The notes beneath the pieces were generated by a model. That model ran no database searches. It was not told the DNA's origin and saw nothing but the letters and a program-made list of their open reading frames with translations. The position numbers and the translations under genes are program-made. From Pyrenopolyporus hunteri (taxonomy: Eukaryota; Ascomycota; Sordariomycetes; Xylariales; Hypoxylaceae): a stretch of 64,000 bases of DNA. Below, piece after piece: positions 24,401-35,242 of the stretch (the first letter of the stretch is position 1; each line of letters starts with the position of its first letter). The stretch lies in the NCBI GenBank assembly GCA_902806595.1, contig CADCXC010000008.1, positions 472,798 through 536,797 of the forward strand, in the 5' to 3' direction.

Positions 24401-25129
24401 TACGAAAAGATAGGCTGGGAGCAGAAGTTCGTGGTAGGTCTGTAGGGCGCTGGTCTGGGCTATGTCGTAGTACGGAGCCACGACAGCCAAAACACTCTTT
24501 ATGTGAGGTGCTGCCACCCCATCATATTGAGCTTTTGCAATGTCCTGATATTTGCTTAGCTTAGGCTGCACGTTCTCCTCCCATTTGGCTCGACCGAACG
24601 CTCGGGCCTGGGAAACCCGTGGGCCACCGTATTTGACAGCATATGTGCGTGCAGGTGTAACGACAATGCGGTCGACGGTATCGTAGTATGGCTTGGCGAT
24701 ATCAACGTATGGGGCAGCGTACGCGTCGTAGTAAGGCGTTATATGAGGCGATACAGCCGACTTGATACGGAAATATGGTTTGCAAATACTGGGCGTCTCA
24801 TCAGTGCAGGCATCGATAGTTGAAGGACAACGGAAAAGTAGAGTAAAAATGGAGTACCACGTCAACAGTCTGTTTAAGACAGCAAATTAGTACCTATACT
24901 TCCGGATGCCGGGACGTACGCCGAATCGGTGCCACCTCTCTCACCTGGCAATGACGCTCAAGCTCCAGGCAAAGAAGCCTCTTCTTCGCTTCCGTTCGAC
25001 AGTCCTCCGCCTGGGAGCTATTGTGTGTCCATTTACGCCATTAATCCCATTGACTCCAGCAACACTTTTCCGTCCCTTCAGAGAGCCGTCCGCGTTTGAC
25101 TTAAATCTGTCGTCTGTTGCGACAGCCAT
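21490..25129 (-). CDS. Large Ala/Ser-rich repeat protein with N-terminal hydrophobic segment
   Basis: Exons 24945-25129, 24168-24869 and 21490-24079 (introns 75 and 88 bp) join in frame to 1158 aa. Residues 1-50 are basic and hydrophilic. A hydrophobic stretch around residues 51-75 crosses the first splice junction and could anchor the protein in a membrane. Next comes a region with repeated A-P-Y-Y-D / K-P-Y-Y-D motifs, then a long charged, probably coiled-coil part (E-D-L-E-L-W onward), an acidic Ser/Thr linker, and a C-terminal Ala/Ser-rich half. That half contains recurring units centred on Q-I-Y-G-A-P-T-P or variants (Q-I-H-G-E-P-K-P, G-I-Y-G-T-P-T-T). From memory, similar Pezizomycotina proteins carry the automatic label 'transcription factor hoxa13', but no homeodomain is visible and I would not use that name. 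The layout suggests a membrane-associated structural or lipid-surface protein; that is inference. Confidence 0.85.
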
Positions 25130-27263
25130 GGTAAGAACACCTAATGGTGAGCTTGGCGAAAGTGGGCTAATACTGTTCGCATCAGAGTAGAAGGGAGATA
25201 GCCCGACTCGTTGCCCACGGGAAAGTAGAATACGGTAACGGGATGCTAATGAGACGCGATAATTGTCGAATGAAACCGGCCGGGGTAGAATGCGCGGTCG
25301 AAAGAAAAAAAAACAGAGAAAAGGTAATGGTTGTCTTAAACGTCAAGGTCAGCGTCGAGTCTGCGACTTGTGGACCAAGTACATGCACGCAATGAATTAG
25401 ACAGTTGGCATTCCTTGTTTGGAAGATTTGGACTGGAGGTGGGAGGAGGGGGGAGGAAAAGATGTGTGCTCTTTTTTTCCCCTGTAGAAATTGATAGAAG
25501 GGGTAGAGGTGACCAGAGGAAAGCGGGTACAGGGTTTAGAAGCTTTGACGATAATAATCTTTTGGCGGCTGAGAGCTAAGGATGGCGTTTCAGCTTTCTG
25601 ACAAAAAGAGACTTCCAGGGATACTGGTAATACAGGGGGCGAGAAGATTCAAGAAAAAGATGCTACCTTTTGTTGTCCGATCCCCTCCCCTCTTCTCTTA
25701 TTATAAGAAAGAAAGAACGCGGATGACGAAGTGATAAGAGGAATACTATGTACTATTAAGTACGTACTCAAGCAGGTGGTGAACGAGTGAAAGGAAAACT
25801 GGATGGACGCCGAGTCGATAAATGCTATCATAAGTGCATACATGTAGGTACATGTGAGCAGGCACGCAGAATCTGTGCATTGAGGTACATACATGTACCT
25901 TCTATATCGATTGAGCTCATAGGTACATCTGGCGAACCAACCCTACATGCAACGTAAACCGCCTACATAGGAATATACCTACCTACCTACTAGGTACAGG
26001 AGCTATGACGAAATGTACAACCTTCATGACGGTAGTACCTTATTCTTGTCTCACCTGAACAGGTACTTTTGTAGTGGTAGATTGCACGTTTTGGATCTTC
26101 ACAAGGTATCTAGGTATCTAGGTGTACTCCTTGGCGGGCTTGGGACTGCCGCATATGTAATTTTACATTTGATGATATCTCAAAAGACTTGAGAATCTGG
26201 TCGGATTTGAATTTTAGCATAATACATGTATTGACGTTGAAAAGAATTCAGAATTCACATAGGATTCCCACTATTCGGTTTTGCCTTATCTCTTATGACG
26301 CCTCTGCATCATCGCTAACCCTCCGTCTGATAAGTGCCAAGCCTATTAACTTGTTTTCCTTTTGGCTGTTACATCATTTACTACCGTATGCTATTTAGTG
26401 TCTGTCATGGTTACCCCCTTCAGCCGACGTCATCTGATTATAATACCGTCACTACCTACCTATGTAATTAGAAAGTTAAGTACCTACCTACATACTTGGG
26501 ACTGGGACTGGAAGAGGCGATCAACCCGCACAAAACAAGTCTAAGGAGTTCATTACATGATCATGTATATAAGAGATGCTTAGGGCGACGCTCTCGTTTA
26601 ACAAGTTGCTAACAGATCATTATGTAGATAGGCCTAGACTGCTGGGGAAATCAAGGGGAACTTTGAATAGTTGAAATCCTTAGAACCCCGAGCATGAAGC
26701 TATATGGATTTCCTGTTAAATCTTTCGCGGCCTTTGAGGTCGGCGTATAAGTAATATGAATGTACTTAGAGGTTAGATTTAAATCTCCGCCGAGTGGTTG
26801 TTTATATACCTACATATACTTAGATATGAAGTTTTAGGCTCTACTCGAAATTCTTCGGTCTACCTAATTACTCTATGACTTGTATTAAAATACCTAACTT
26901 CCTTAATGGCTATCTTTTTCAGTACTTACTATGTCCATTTTTTACCTTATTTGGCCTCATTTGGATTTACACTACATACCTAACCTTGCCGCTATATACA
27001 TGTATGTAGTATTTCATTTGTGTGATTGGAATGTGGGAGGTACATACCTAATTCGTGCTTGGTGGTATCGCGCCACATTATATAAGCCTCACTCGGCTGA
27101 ACCCAAAGCCGATGACCGTTTCAGCGGAGCAGGCAAATGAAAATGGCCTACCTACCTAGGTAGGTAGGTAGGTACCTAAGGTACAATAGCTGGGTCCCTA
27201 TGTACCTGGTAGGTAGGTATGCAAAGTAATCGCCGCCGGGAACGTCGCCAATTTTAATATTGT
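25130..27263. other. Intergenic region upstream of the repeat-protein gene
   Basis: No gene seen. Contains TACC/GGTA patches (25978-25995, 26450-26490, 27147-27230) and a purine-rich stretch at 25300-25325. The promoter of the minus-strand gene starting at 25129 must lie at its left end. The short open frames here lack coding features. Confidence 0.5.
27147..27168. repeat. 22-bp perfect TACC/GGTA palindrome
   Basis: A spacer-free palindrome centred on CCTAGG at 27157/27158, followed at once by further GGTA units and a second small palindrome. It lies about 95 bp left of the inverted-repeat element at 27264, but similar palindromes occur without a neighbouring element, so the link is probably chance. 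Confidence 0.8.
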
Positions 27264-28160
27264 ATTGTACAAATCGGGTCTAATAAGTTTCCGGACGGTC
27301 TTAATCCATATACGTTTATATTTAAACATTAATAACTCAACCATTTCTAAATTAAATAAGATGAAATTTTATATATAAGTATTTATAAACATTTTAAATA
27401 TAAATATAATTTTTTCAAGTTTTTAAAACGTATATTTATAATATTATAAAATAATTAATATTTTATTTTTAATAATAAAACTTTAATCGAAAATAACTTT
27501 TAATTTAATACGTTATATATATAATTATAATTATAATAAAATTATATAAAATTTAAAGTTTTTATTAATATAATTTTTATTATTTAAAAGTTAATAATAA
27601 ATATTTAAAAATAAATTTAAAAAACTTTTATAAATATTATAATATCGTATAAATTTAAGTAAATTATTTTTAAAATTTTATTTTTAAACGTAAAATAAAC
27701 CTTTAAATATAATATTAAAATTTCCCGGCGAAAAGTGGAAAATTCGTTAAAATAAAAATAAAAAATAAAAATAATATTAAAATATAATATATATTTAACA
27801 TTTTATTAACAATATAAAACGTTAGTAAAAATCTTCGAAATTTTATATTTAAACTTTTCAATAATTAAATTAAATTATAAATATTTTTAATTCTTTTAAA
27901 ATAAATTATTACGGTTATTATTTACGGTGTAAAATATTATAAACTTTATTATTAAAAATAAAATGTTAATTATTTTATAATATTATAAATATACGTTTTA
28001 AAAATTTGAAAAAATTACGTTTATATTGAAAATATTTATAAATACTTATATATAAAATTTCATCTTATTTAATTTAGAAATGGTTGAGTTATTAATGTTT
28101 AAATATAAACGTATATGGATTAGGACCGTCCGGAAACTTATTAGACCCGATTTGTACAAT
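27264..28160. mobile_element. RIP-mutated non-autonomous element with ~216-bp terminal inverted repeats
   Basis: The two ends are near-perfect inverted copies: ATTGTACAAATCGGGTC at the left reads back at the right end as its reverse complement. Similarity continues for about 216 bp (to roughly 27479 and from roughly 27945), with nearly all differences being transitions. Base composition switches sharply to very high AT inside; only the outer 40 bp and a small central GC patch near 27724 keep normal composition. No coding frame or remnant is visible. Long TIRs with a short AT-rich core fit a MITE or internally deleted DNA transposon; C-to-T/G-to-A decay fits RIP. A clear target-site duplication could not be fixed, so the superfamily is unknown. 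Confidence 0.85.
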
Positions 28161-28640
28161 CCAATACATGTAGGGTACCTAGGTCCCTATTACATAACGT
28201 TCTCTCTCCGGTAAATCATAGACAAATTCGAGGATACATTATCAATCCGCCACTCCGTCGGACAAAGAATCGCATCTACACCTCTGCACATTCGCTGTAA
28301 TCAGGTAGGTTAAGGTAACTTTCCCTTACTGTTTTTCTTCCGGAAGCATGGTGCCGTTTTAACTTTTCCGTTTCCTCAGGCAATCACACGAGCCCGTAAA
28401 GTTATCATATCGCGTATCCCGCCCTCGTACAGCGCGCGGCTGGAGACTCACAGTTGCCACCACATAACATCCAGCGCTTCATCCATTGCTTGGGTACTAC
28501 TTGTGTTGCGCGCGCCGAGACGATAATCCCATGGTCTGAACCCGAGTAGAGGGCCCTCTGGGCGAGAATTCCGAGTTCTGATTCGATTTACTACTCTTGT
28601 TCATCCGCCTCGATCCTGAGCCGACTTTTTGTCGCCCATC
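28161..28640. other. Upstream region of the Doa10-like gene
   Basis: Normal-composition DNA between the inverted-repeat element and the ATG at 28641. It presumably holds the promoter and 5' UTR of the ubiquitin ligase gene; I see no diagnostic box. A CTTCCG-like and pyrimidine-rich stretch lies at 28318-28345. Confidence 0.4.
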
Positions 28641-31600
28641 ATGGCGGATTTTCTACCCGAGCTTGCCGAGTTCCCAAGTCCGACTGGGCGGCGGAAGCGG
28701 TCTGTCACGAGACTCGAAACCGCGGGAGAAAATTCAACGTTGGGAGCTAAGCCTTCCGGTAACGACTCCTCGGACCCCGATACCTGTCGGATTTGCAGAG
28801 GGGAGGGCACCGCGGACGAGCCGCTTTTTTACCCTTGTAAATGTAGCGGCAGCATCAAATACGTGCATCAAGATTGCTTGATGGAATGGCTCTCACACTC
28901 GCAGAAGAAGCATTGCGAGCTCTGCAAAACGCCGTTCCGCTTCACTAAGCTCTACTCTCCCGATATGCCCAAGCGGTTGCCCTTCCACATCTTCGTCACC
29001 CATATGGCTAAATACCTCTTCCGCAACCTCCTCGTTTGGCTGAGAGCTCTTCTGGTTATCAGCGTCTGGTTAGGCTGGCTTCCGTATCTTATGCGCTCCT
29101 TCTGGTCGCTTTTGTTCTGGATTAGCGATGAAGGCTTCGGTCCTAGCCCACCCATCCTTGATGGTCGGAACGCCACTTCAATAGGTCGGGGTGATCTATC
29201 TTCCTTTTCTGTTACAGGTACCACCACCTGCGCCTCCACGCCGTTGCTACCTGCCACGACTACCGCTGCGAGTATCGGGAGCGTCATCGACCAGATCCCC
29301 GTATCTAATTTATTGAGGGTCATCTCAAGACCCCTGGGAAATGCGCCCTCGTCCTGGCTCGCCACGCTCTTGGGCTTGTCTGCTACCACGGACAAGCCAG
29401 TTCCTGCTGCCAAAGACCTCCTGAACGTTACTCACGTCGACCACACCGTTCCTTCTCCCCTTGGCGGCCGCCCGTCCTCCTTGTTAAGCGACGTGAGCGT
29501 ATTGAAGAACTTCACGCGTCACCCCGCTATTAACAGGACTATCATCGCCGTCCTCGAGGGCCAGATTATCACCCTACTCGTTATTGTGTGTTTCATCCTT
29601 ATCATCTTGGTTCGTGATTACGTAGTGCAACACCAACCAGAGATCAACATGCGCGCTGCTTTTGCCGCGGCGGAGAATGAGGTACCGCCTCCGGCCGGAC
29701 CCGTTGACAACCCTGCGCGGCATGGTCCCGACCAGGACGACGAGGATATGGATTCTGATGAGGATTCTGTTGTCGCTCGAGACGGTTCAACAGGAGAAAA
29801 CGACGGGGAGCGAGCGGAGACGGATCGCGCAGATCGTGCGCTGGATACTGTCGACCTAAACCACCCTGGCCACAGGCCTATCGCTGGGTACCGCCGTCGA
29901 GCGCCGAGGCTCGATGCTGAGGCCACGCAAGGGGGGTGGTCTGAAGACCACGACCGTGCCAGGTTTCTCGCGCGCGACACCGGAGCCCCAGATGAGAGCA
30001 GCAGACTCCGAACCGACCAACAACAACACAATCTCGCCGACCAGGCCCTTCCGGATAGCCCGGAAGATAGCGAGGCCACATCGCAAAGCACCGTAAAGGA
30101 CTACCTACGGATCTATAGAGAAGCGGGCGGAGATCAAGAAAGGATCCTCCAGATCATCCGGGATGAAGGGCTTGAAGATCGCATGCGATACTGGGTCCGC
30201 GTTACTCAATCGATGGCCCCCGCCGGGAAGGCTGCTAACGAGGGCAGCCCAGAATTAGGAAACGGCATCGGCGGCTCGACTACAACGCACCACGGGCGCC
30301 GCTCGAGTCTGTCTCCAGCTAGATCGGATTCGCCCGGAGCCGATATCACTAGCAGTGATACCTCAAGTTGGACGTGGGCGGATAACGACGACGGGGATGG
30401 TATATTATTAAACCAGAACCCTCCCGACAAGGGCAAGGGCAAAGGCAAAAGTAAACCTACAGAAACCCCCGCGAATGAGGGCGACTCGAGGGCCGAATCT
30501 TGGACGGCTTGGGGAGGTGATTTTGGGGAGGCTCTCCCATATTTACCTAGCAGTAGCCATAAGAGCGGCGAGGATATGCCGTCTTCTACTGTGCCGCCCT
30601 CAACAAGGCCACGAGCCGTCTCGGACGGGCCCCAGGCCCCTAAGACTATCAACATTCTTGCGAATGGTAATTGGTCATTTTCTGACCTCCCCCCCCGCAC
30701 ACCTGACGTATCCCTGGAGGCATCAAAGTCACCCGATTCCAACTCAAGTCATGGAACTTTAGCTTTAGGCCTTACACCAATCTCTCCAGACACTGACAGC
30801 GACGTGGATAACATGGAGTTTTCTCGGTCGGATATGCCCAGGGACAGCGCCGTAGACGTTGGCGAAACGGAGCGTTTCGAGCAGTCAACAGTACCCTCGC
30901 AAGTAGGCCTCAACACAGACTCGGAAGACAGAACAAGTAGCGAAGATGGTATACACACTCCTGCGGAAGACGACCGTCTCGGTGACCTTGCTGGTCTGGC
31001 CAATCCAGTCCGCGGCAACGAGCCGACGGGTCTTGCAGCGCGACAAGCTGGTGGTATCATGGACCGTGTAGCCGACTTCATGTGGGCCGGCGTGGAAGCT
31101 GGACATCCAGACGACGTCGAACCTGAAGAAGCTGTGGACATCTTTGGTGACAATCAAAACGCGCCGTTCTTCAATAACGACCGTGGGGTTGATGAAGAGG
31201 ACGAGGATGAGATTGAGATGGCACCCGACGTTGTCGAAGCTGCCGTCGCCGCCGGGCTCGATCCGGAAGCCGTCGAGGACGCCGAAGATTTTGAAGGGAT
31301 TATGGAGTTGATTGGCATGCGCGGCCCGATCGCAGGTCTATTCCAGAATGCTATTTTCTGTGCCTTCCTAGTGTCTATTTCCATTTTTCTCTGCATATTC
31401 ATCCCCTACAACGTTGGCCGAGTGTCAGTCTGGACTATCGCGCATCCGACTCGCCTACTCAGAATCGTCTTCAGTGCCTCTAAATTCATTCAGGACTGCT
31501 TCCTCCTGGTCCTAGGCTATACGTCTACCTTCATCCTCACCCTAGCCCATACGATCATGATGCTCCTGCACATCGAACCGTTGATGTATACGGCGTACAC

Positions 31601-34144
31601 ACTTAGAAATGATACCTTGCACGTTGCCGCGGGTGCCTTGGACCGGATCCTGGCTAGTTTCATGTCCGAAATACCGCTCATCTCAGTCAGCGAGATGCGC
31701 AACTTCTCAGCCGTCAGCCATGAAGCTCTCATAATAGTCAAGAGCGAGGTTGGATACGCTCTTTCATCTACTGGGCGCATGATCGTATATGTGTTTGGCG
31801 GCGATTACATGGCAAAATGGACAGCAGTTAAAGCGCTGATTTCTGTCATGGGGCCGGCGTCGTCCCAATTTCTGAATAACATTCCTAAGATCGCCGGTCA
31901 ACCGGGATCGTGGATGTTAAACCTTAGCCTTTCCGAACAAGTCACTTCCACGAATCCCGGACTCGCGTACTGGGATGCGAACGATAGGGCATGGGCCATA
32001 CTCGCCGGGTATATCTCCATGTCTGTCATAGCCGGGCTTTATCTTGCCAGAGGAACACCCTTTTCTACAGGGCAGACCGCTCAGGAATGGGAGGCCTCTA
32101 TCATCGACGTGTTGAATCAGGCCAGTGGTGTCATGAAGGTGATCTTAATCATTAGTATCGAAATGCTGATATTCCCGCTGTATTGCGGTCTGCTGCTGGA
32201 CTTTGCATTACTTCCGCTCTTCGAAGGCACAAGCATCAAGTCTCGTCTTCTATTCACTTACAATTTTCCACTCACCTCTATCTTCGTTCACTGGTTTGTC
32301 GGTACGGGGTATATGTTCCACTTCGCTCTATTCGTTTCCATGTGCCGCAAGATCATGCGGAAGGGCGTACTTTGTAAGAAAACCCCAAACAATAACCCCC
32401 GACTCGTCATTCTTCCTCATTTATCATTGCTAATGCTAAAGCAGATTTTATACGCGATCCGGATGATCCTGAGTTTCACCCGGTTCGCGATGTCCTCGAG
32501 CGCAACGTCACAACCCAACTCCGCAAGATACTCTTTTCGGCTTTCGTTTATGGGGCGCTGGTCGTGGTCTGTCTTGGAGGCGTCGTATGGGGCTTGTCCC
32601 TAGCGTTGCCAAATGTCCTCCCGATCCACTACTCCTCTAATGAACCCGTTCTAGAGTTTCCTATTGACCTTCTCTTCTATAACTTCTTGATGCCTCTCGC
32701 CGTTAAGTTCTTTAGGCCGAGCGACGGCTTGCATGTCATGTACACCTGGTGGTTTCGTAAGTGTGCTAGAGCCCTACGCCTGACGTGGTTCCTCTTCGGA
32801 GAACGACGCGTGGATGAGGAAGGCATATTAGTGCTACCCAAGGATTCGCGCCACCGAGGACTTCCCTGGTGGTATCAGGCCTTCCTTGAAGTCAACGACG
32901 AGAACCAGGTTGTTCCAAAGACGTGGCGAGACACGTTTGGGGAGGGCAAAGCTAAGCCTGCCTCGAGAATTCCGACCGAAGAGATGAGGCTCCATGACGC
33001 TAAGAAGAGAATGCTTATCAACTCAGGACAGCTCATTCCTAACGGCCGCTTCGTGAGAGCCCCCGCATCCGATCAAGTCAAGATCCCGAAGGGTCAATCG
33101 GTCTTTCTTGAGGTGTCCGAACACGACGTCAGGAAAGACGGCAAGCCAGACCGCCCGGATGCAGATCTATACTCAGGAGATCATTATCAGTTCGTCTACG
33201 TCCCTCCATGGTTCCGCGCCCGCATCTTTCTATTTATCCTCTTCATATGGATGTTCGCGGCCGTTACTGGGGTTGGTATCACGATCGTACCCCTCGTATT
33301 TGGTCGTCACATGTTCAAGGCGCTCATTCCTTCTCACATACGGACCAACGACATCTACGCGTTCAGCATCGGTATCTACGTTCTTGGCTCTCTAGGTTAC
33401 GTCGTCTTCCACCTACGCTCGATGCTTGGCAAAGTAAAAGCCTGGGCGGTGTCGACGTTGGATTCAATGCTAGATCGTCACACGATCCAACGGGCTCTTC
33501 AGTTCGCAACTCGCTCATTAAAGTTGCTGTATACATACGTTGTCCTGCTTCTCATATTTCCGCTCCTCATTACACTGCTAGTTGAGCTATACTTACTCAT
33601 GCCACTACACACGTATATGTACCCAATCAGAACGGATACTACAGGACGGCTTGACGACTCACAAGAACATCATACCATCCGAGTCATTCAGGCTTGGACA
33701 TTGGGTATCTTGTACCTCAAGTTAGGCTCTCGTGCCCTGACACTATATGGCGGTAGGCCGGCTCGCGCCGTCCGAGCCGTCCTCCGTCGCGGCTGGCTAG
33801 AACCTGACATTGGCGTCCTAACCCGCGCGTTTGTCATCCCCGGCCTCGTATTATCGTTCATTTTAATTATCATCCCCCCCATCCTAGCGTGGACATTTCT
33901 TCACCACGCCATGGACGTCAACACGGAGGTGAACCACGAAATGCGAGTCCTAGTGTTCCGGCTTGCTTATCCATCTACGGCATTGTTCTGGGCCGGGCTT
34001 ATCATGGCACGACGCATGTTGCGTATATTTGAAGGTTGGCAAGTTCGGATTAGGGATGAGGCATACCTTATGGGGGAGCGACTTCACAATTTCGGCGGGG
34101 CATCGTCTAAGGTTTCGAATTGGCGAGGCAGCGCCAGACTGTAG
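28641..34144 (+). CDS. ssm4: Doa10/Ssm4-type RING-CH E3 ubiquitin ligase of the ER membrane (ERAD)
   Basis: Exons 28641-32373 and 32445-34144 (71-bp intron, GTAAGA...GCAG) join to 1810 aa. The N-terminus holds a complete C4HC3 RING-CH finger: C49, C52, C66, C68, H76, C79, C92, C95. Two hydrophobic segments follow near residues 120-160, then a single one near 310-330 ending in L-V-R-D-Y. A very long acidic, Ser/Pro-rich disordered loop runs over about residues 345-885. The rest holds many transmembrane helices through to the C-terminus. In yeast Doa10 (1319 aa) the finger recruits Ubc6/Ubc7 and the protein ubiquitinates misfolded ER, nuclear-envelope and cytosolic degron substrates. This copy is longer mainly because of the loop. 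The splice restores R-K-I-M-R-K-G-V-L-Y-F-I-R-D-P-D-D-P, a conserved stretch. The ATG at 28641 is the first in frame. Looks intact and is probably core gene content. Confidence 0.95.
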
Positions 34145-35242
34145 AAACTACCAATCGATATATAGACAGGAAGCTAAAAACAAAGAAAAAAGAAGAAAAG
34201 ACACTTAGATGAACTTACGAGTATGAACTGGTAATAATAAACGTCGTATCATTATTATGAATTTCCACCCCGGCAGCCCCTCATATTTGTAATGTTTGTA
34301 AAATGTAAAATGTAACATTACATCATGTAAGAATTCAGCGCTCTGGTGTTCAATCAAAGCTGGCTGCTAAGGTAAGTTGATATATATCCTATCGGCCGAG
34401 GCCATGGTTTCATCTACACGTTCATAGCAAACTAATATCGAACAACTTTGGGGACCGAATTAGTATGCCGTTATTATAGTGTTAACAACCTACTAAGGGC
34501 TTCGTAGAAACGGAGAGCGTAGGGAAAGAAAGTGGTGAACTACATGAAATGAAACTCCGATAAAGGAATCGGGTTGAAAGTCTAGTTCGAGCCAAACCGG
34601 CCTTGGATACAATTGAAAATTAACATGGTGGAGGATTTGCGCGCCAAAGGAGACCGATTTAGAGCTTCACGTCGTATTAGAATCTACCTACCTAATTAGG
34701 TGGTATTTTTTATCAGGGTTGTAGACCTAAGGTCGAACAAGTGGTAACCATCACCGTCATAGGCATGCAATGGATTGAAAGCAACGAAGGTTACTCTTGG
34801 GCAATGGGCTTTTCATTCATCAATGTAGTAGTAGATATGGAAACCCCCTTGCTTCACACCTATTCTACCGATCAGAAACAACGGAAGCCCAACCACTCTA
34901 GAAGTCTCGTTACGAGATTCCTCCGAAAGGTGAGACTTTCGCAAGGACACCCAATGGAATATCATTACAACGTTTCAATCGCCAGGGAACAACACGACAG
35001 CACCCCGAAGTTATGAGGTAATAAAAGGACAGAACCAGTTGACCGCGGCCGACTCTGCTACCGACGTATGGCCATCCGCCGACGTTCTGATCCCGATACC
35101 GCTGCGTATATCCATGGTAAGGTTTTTTTTATATATGTATGTATGTACAACTCGATCTTCCGACTCGCTCTACAGTTTTTCCGCACTCCAGTTTCATGCT
35201 GATCATGGTAGAGGTAAGTCCCCGGTCCCCATCAGCACCGCC
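34145..35242. other. Intergenic spacer between convergent genes
   Basis: Separates the 3' ends of the plus-strand ligase and the minus-strand MFS gene. It has one TACC/GGTA copy with an ATTAGG centre (34683-34702) and a repeat-like AAATGTAAAATGTAACATTACAT patch near 34300, in which a short run of TGTAA units faces its complement. The open frame at 34741-35016 does not look like a gene. Confidence 0.45.
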
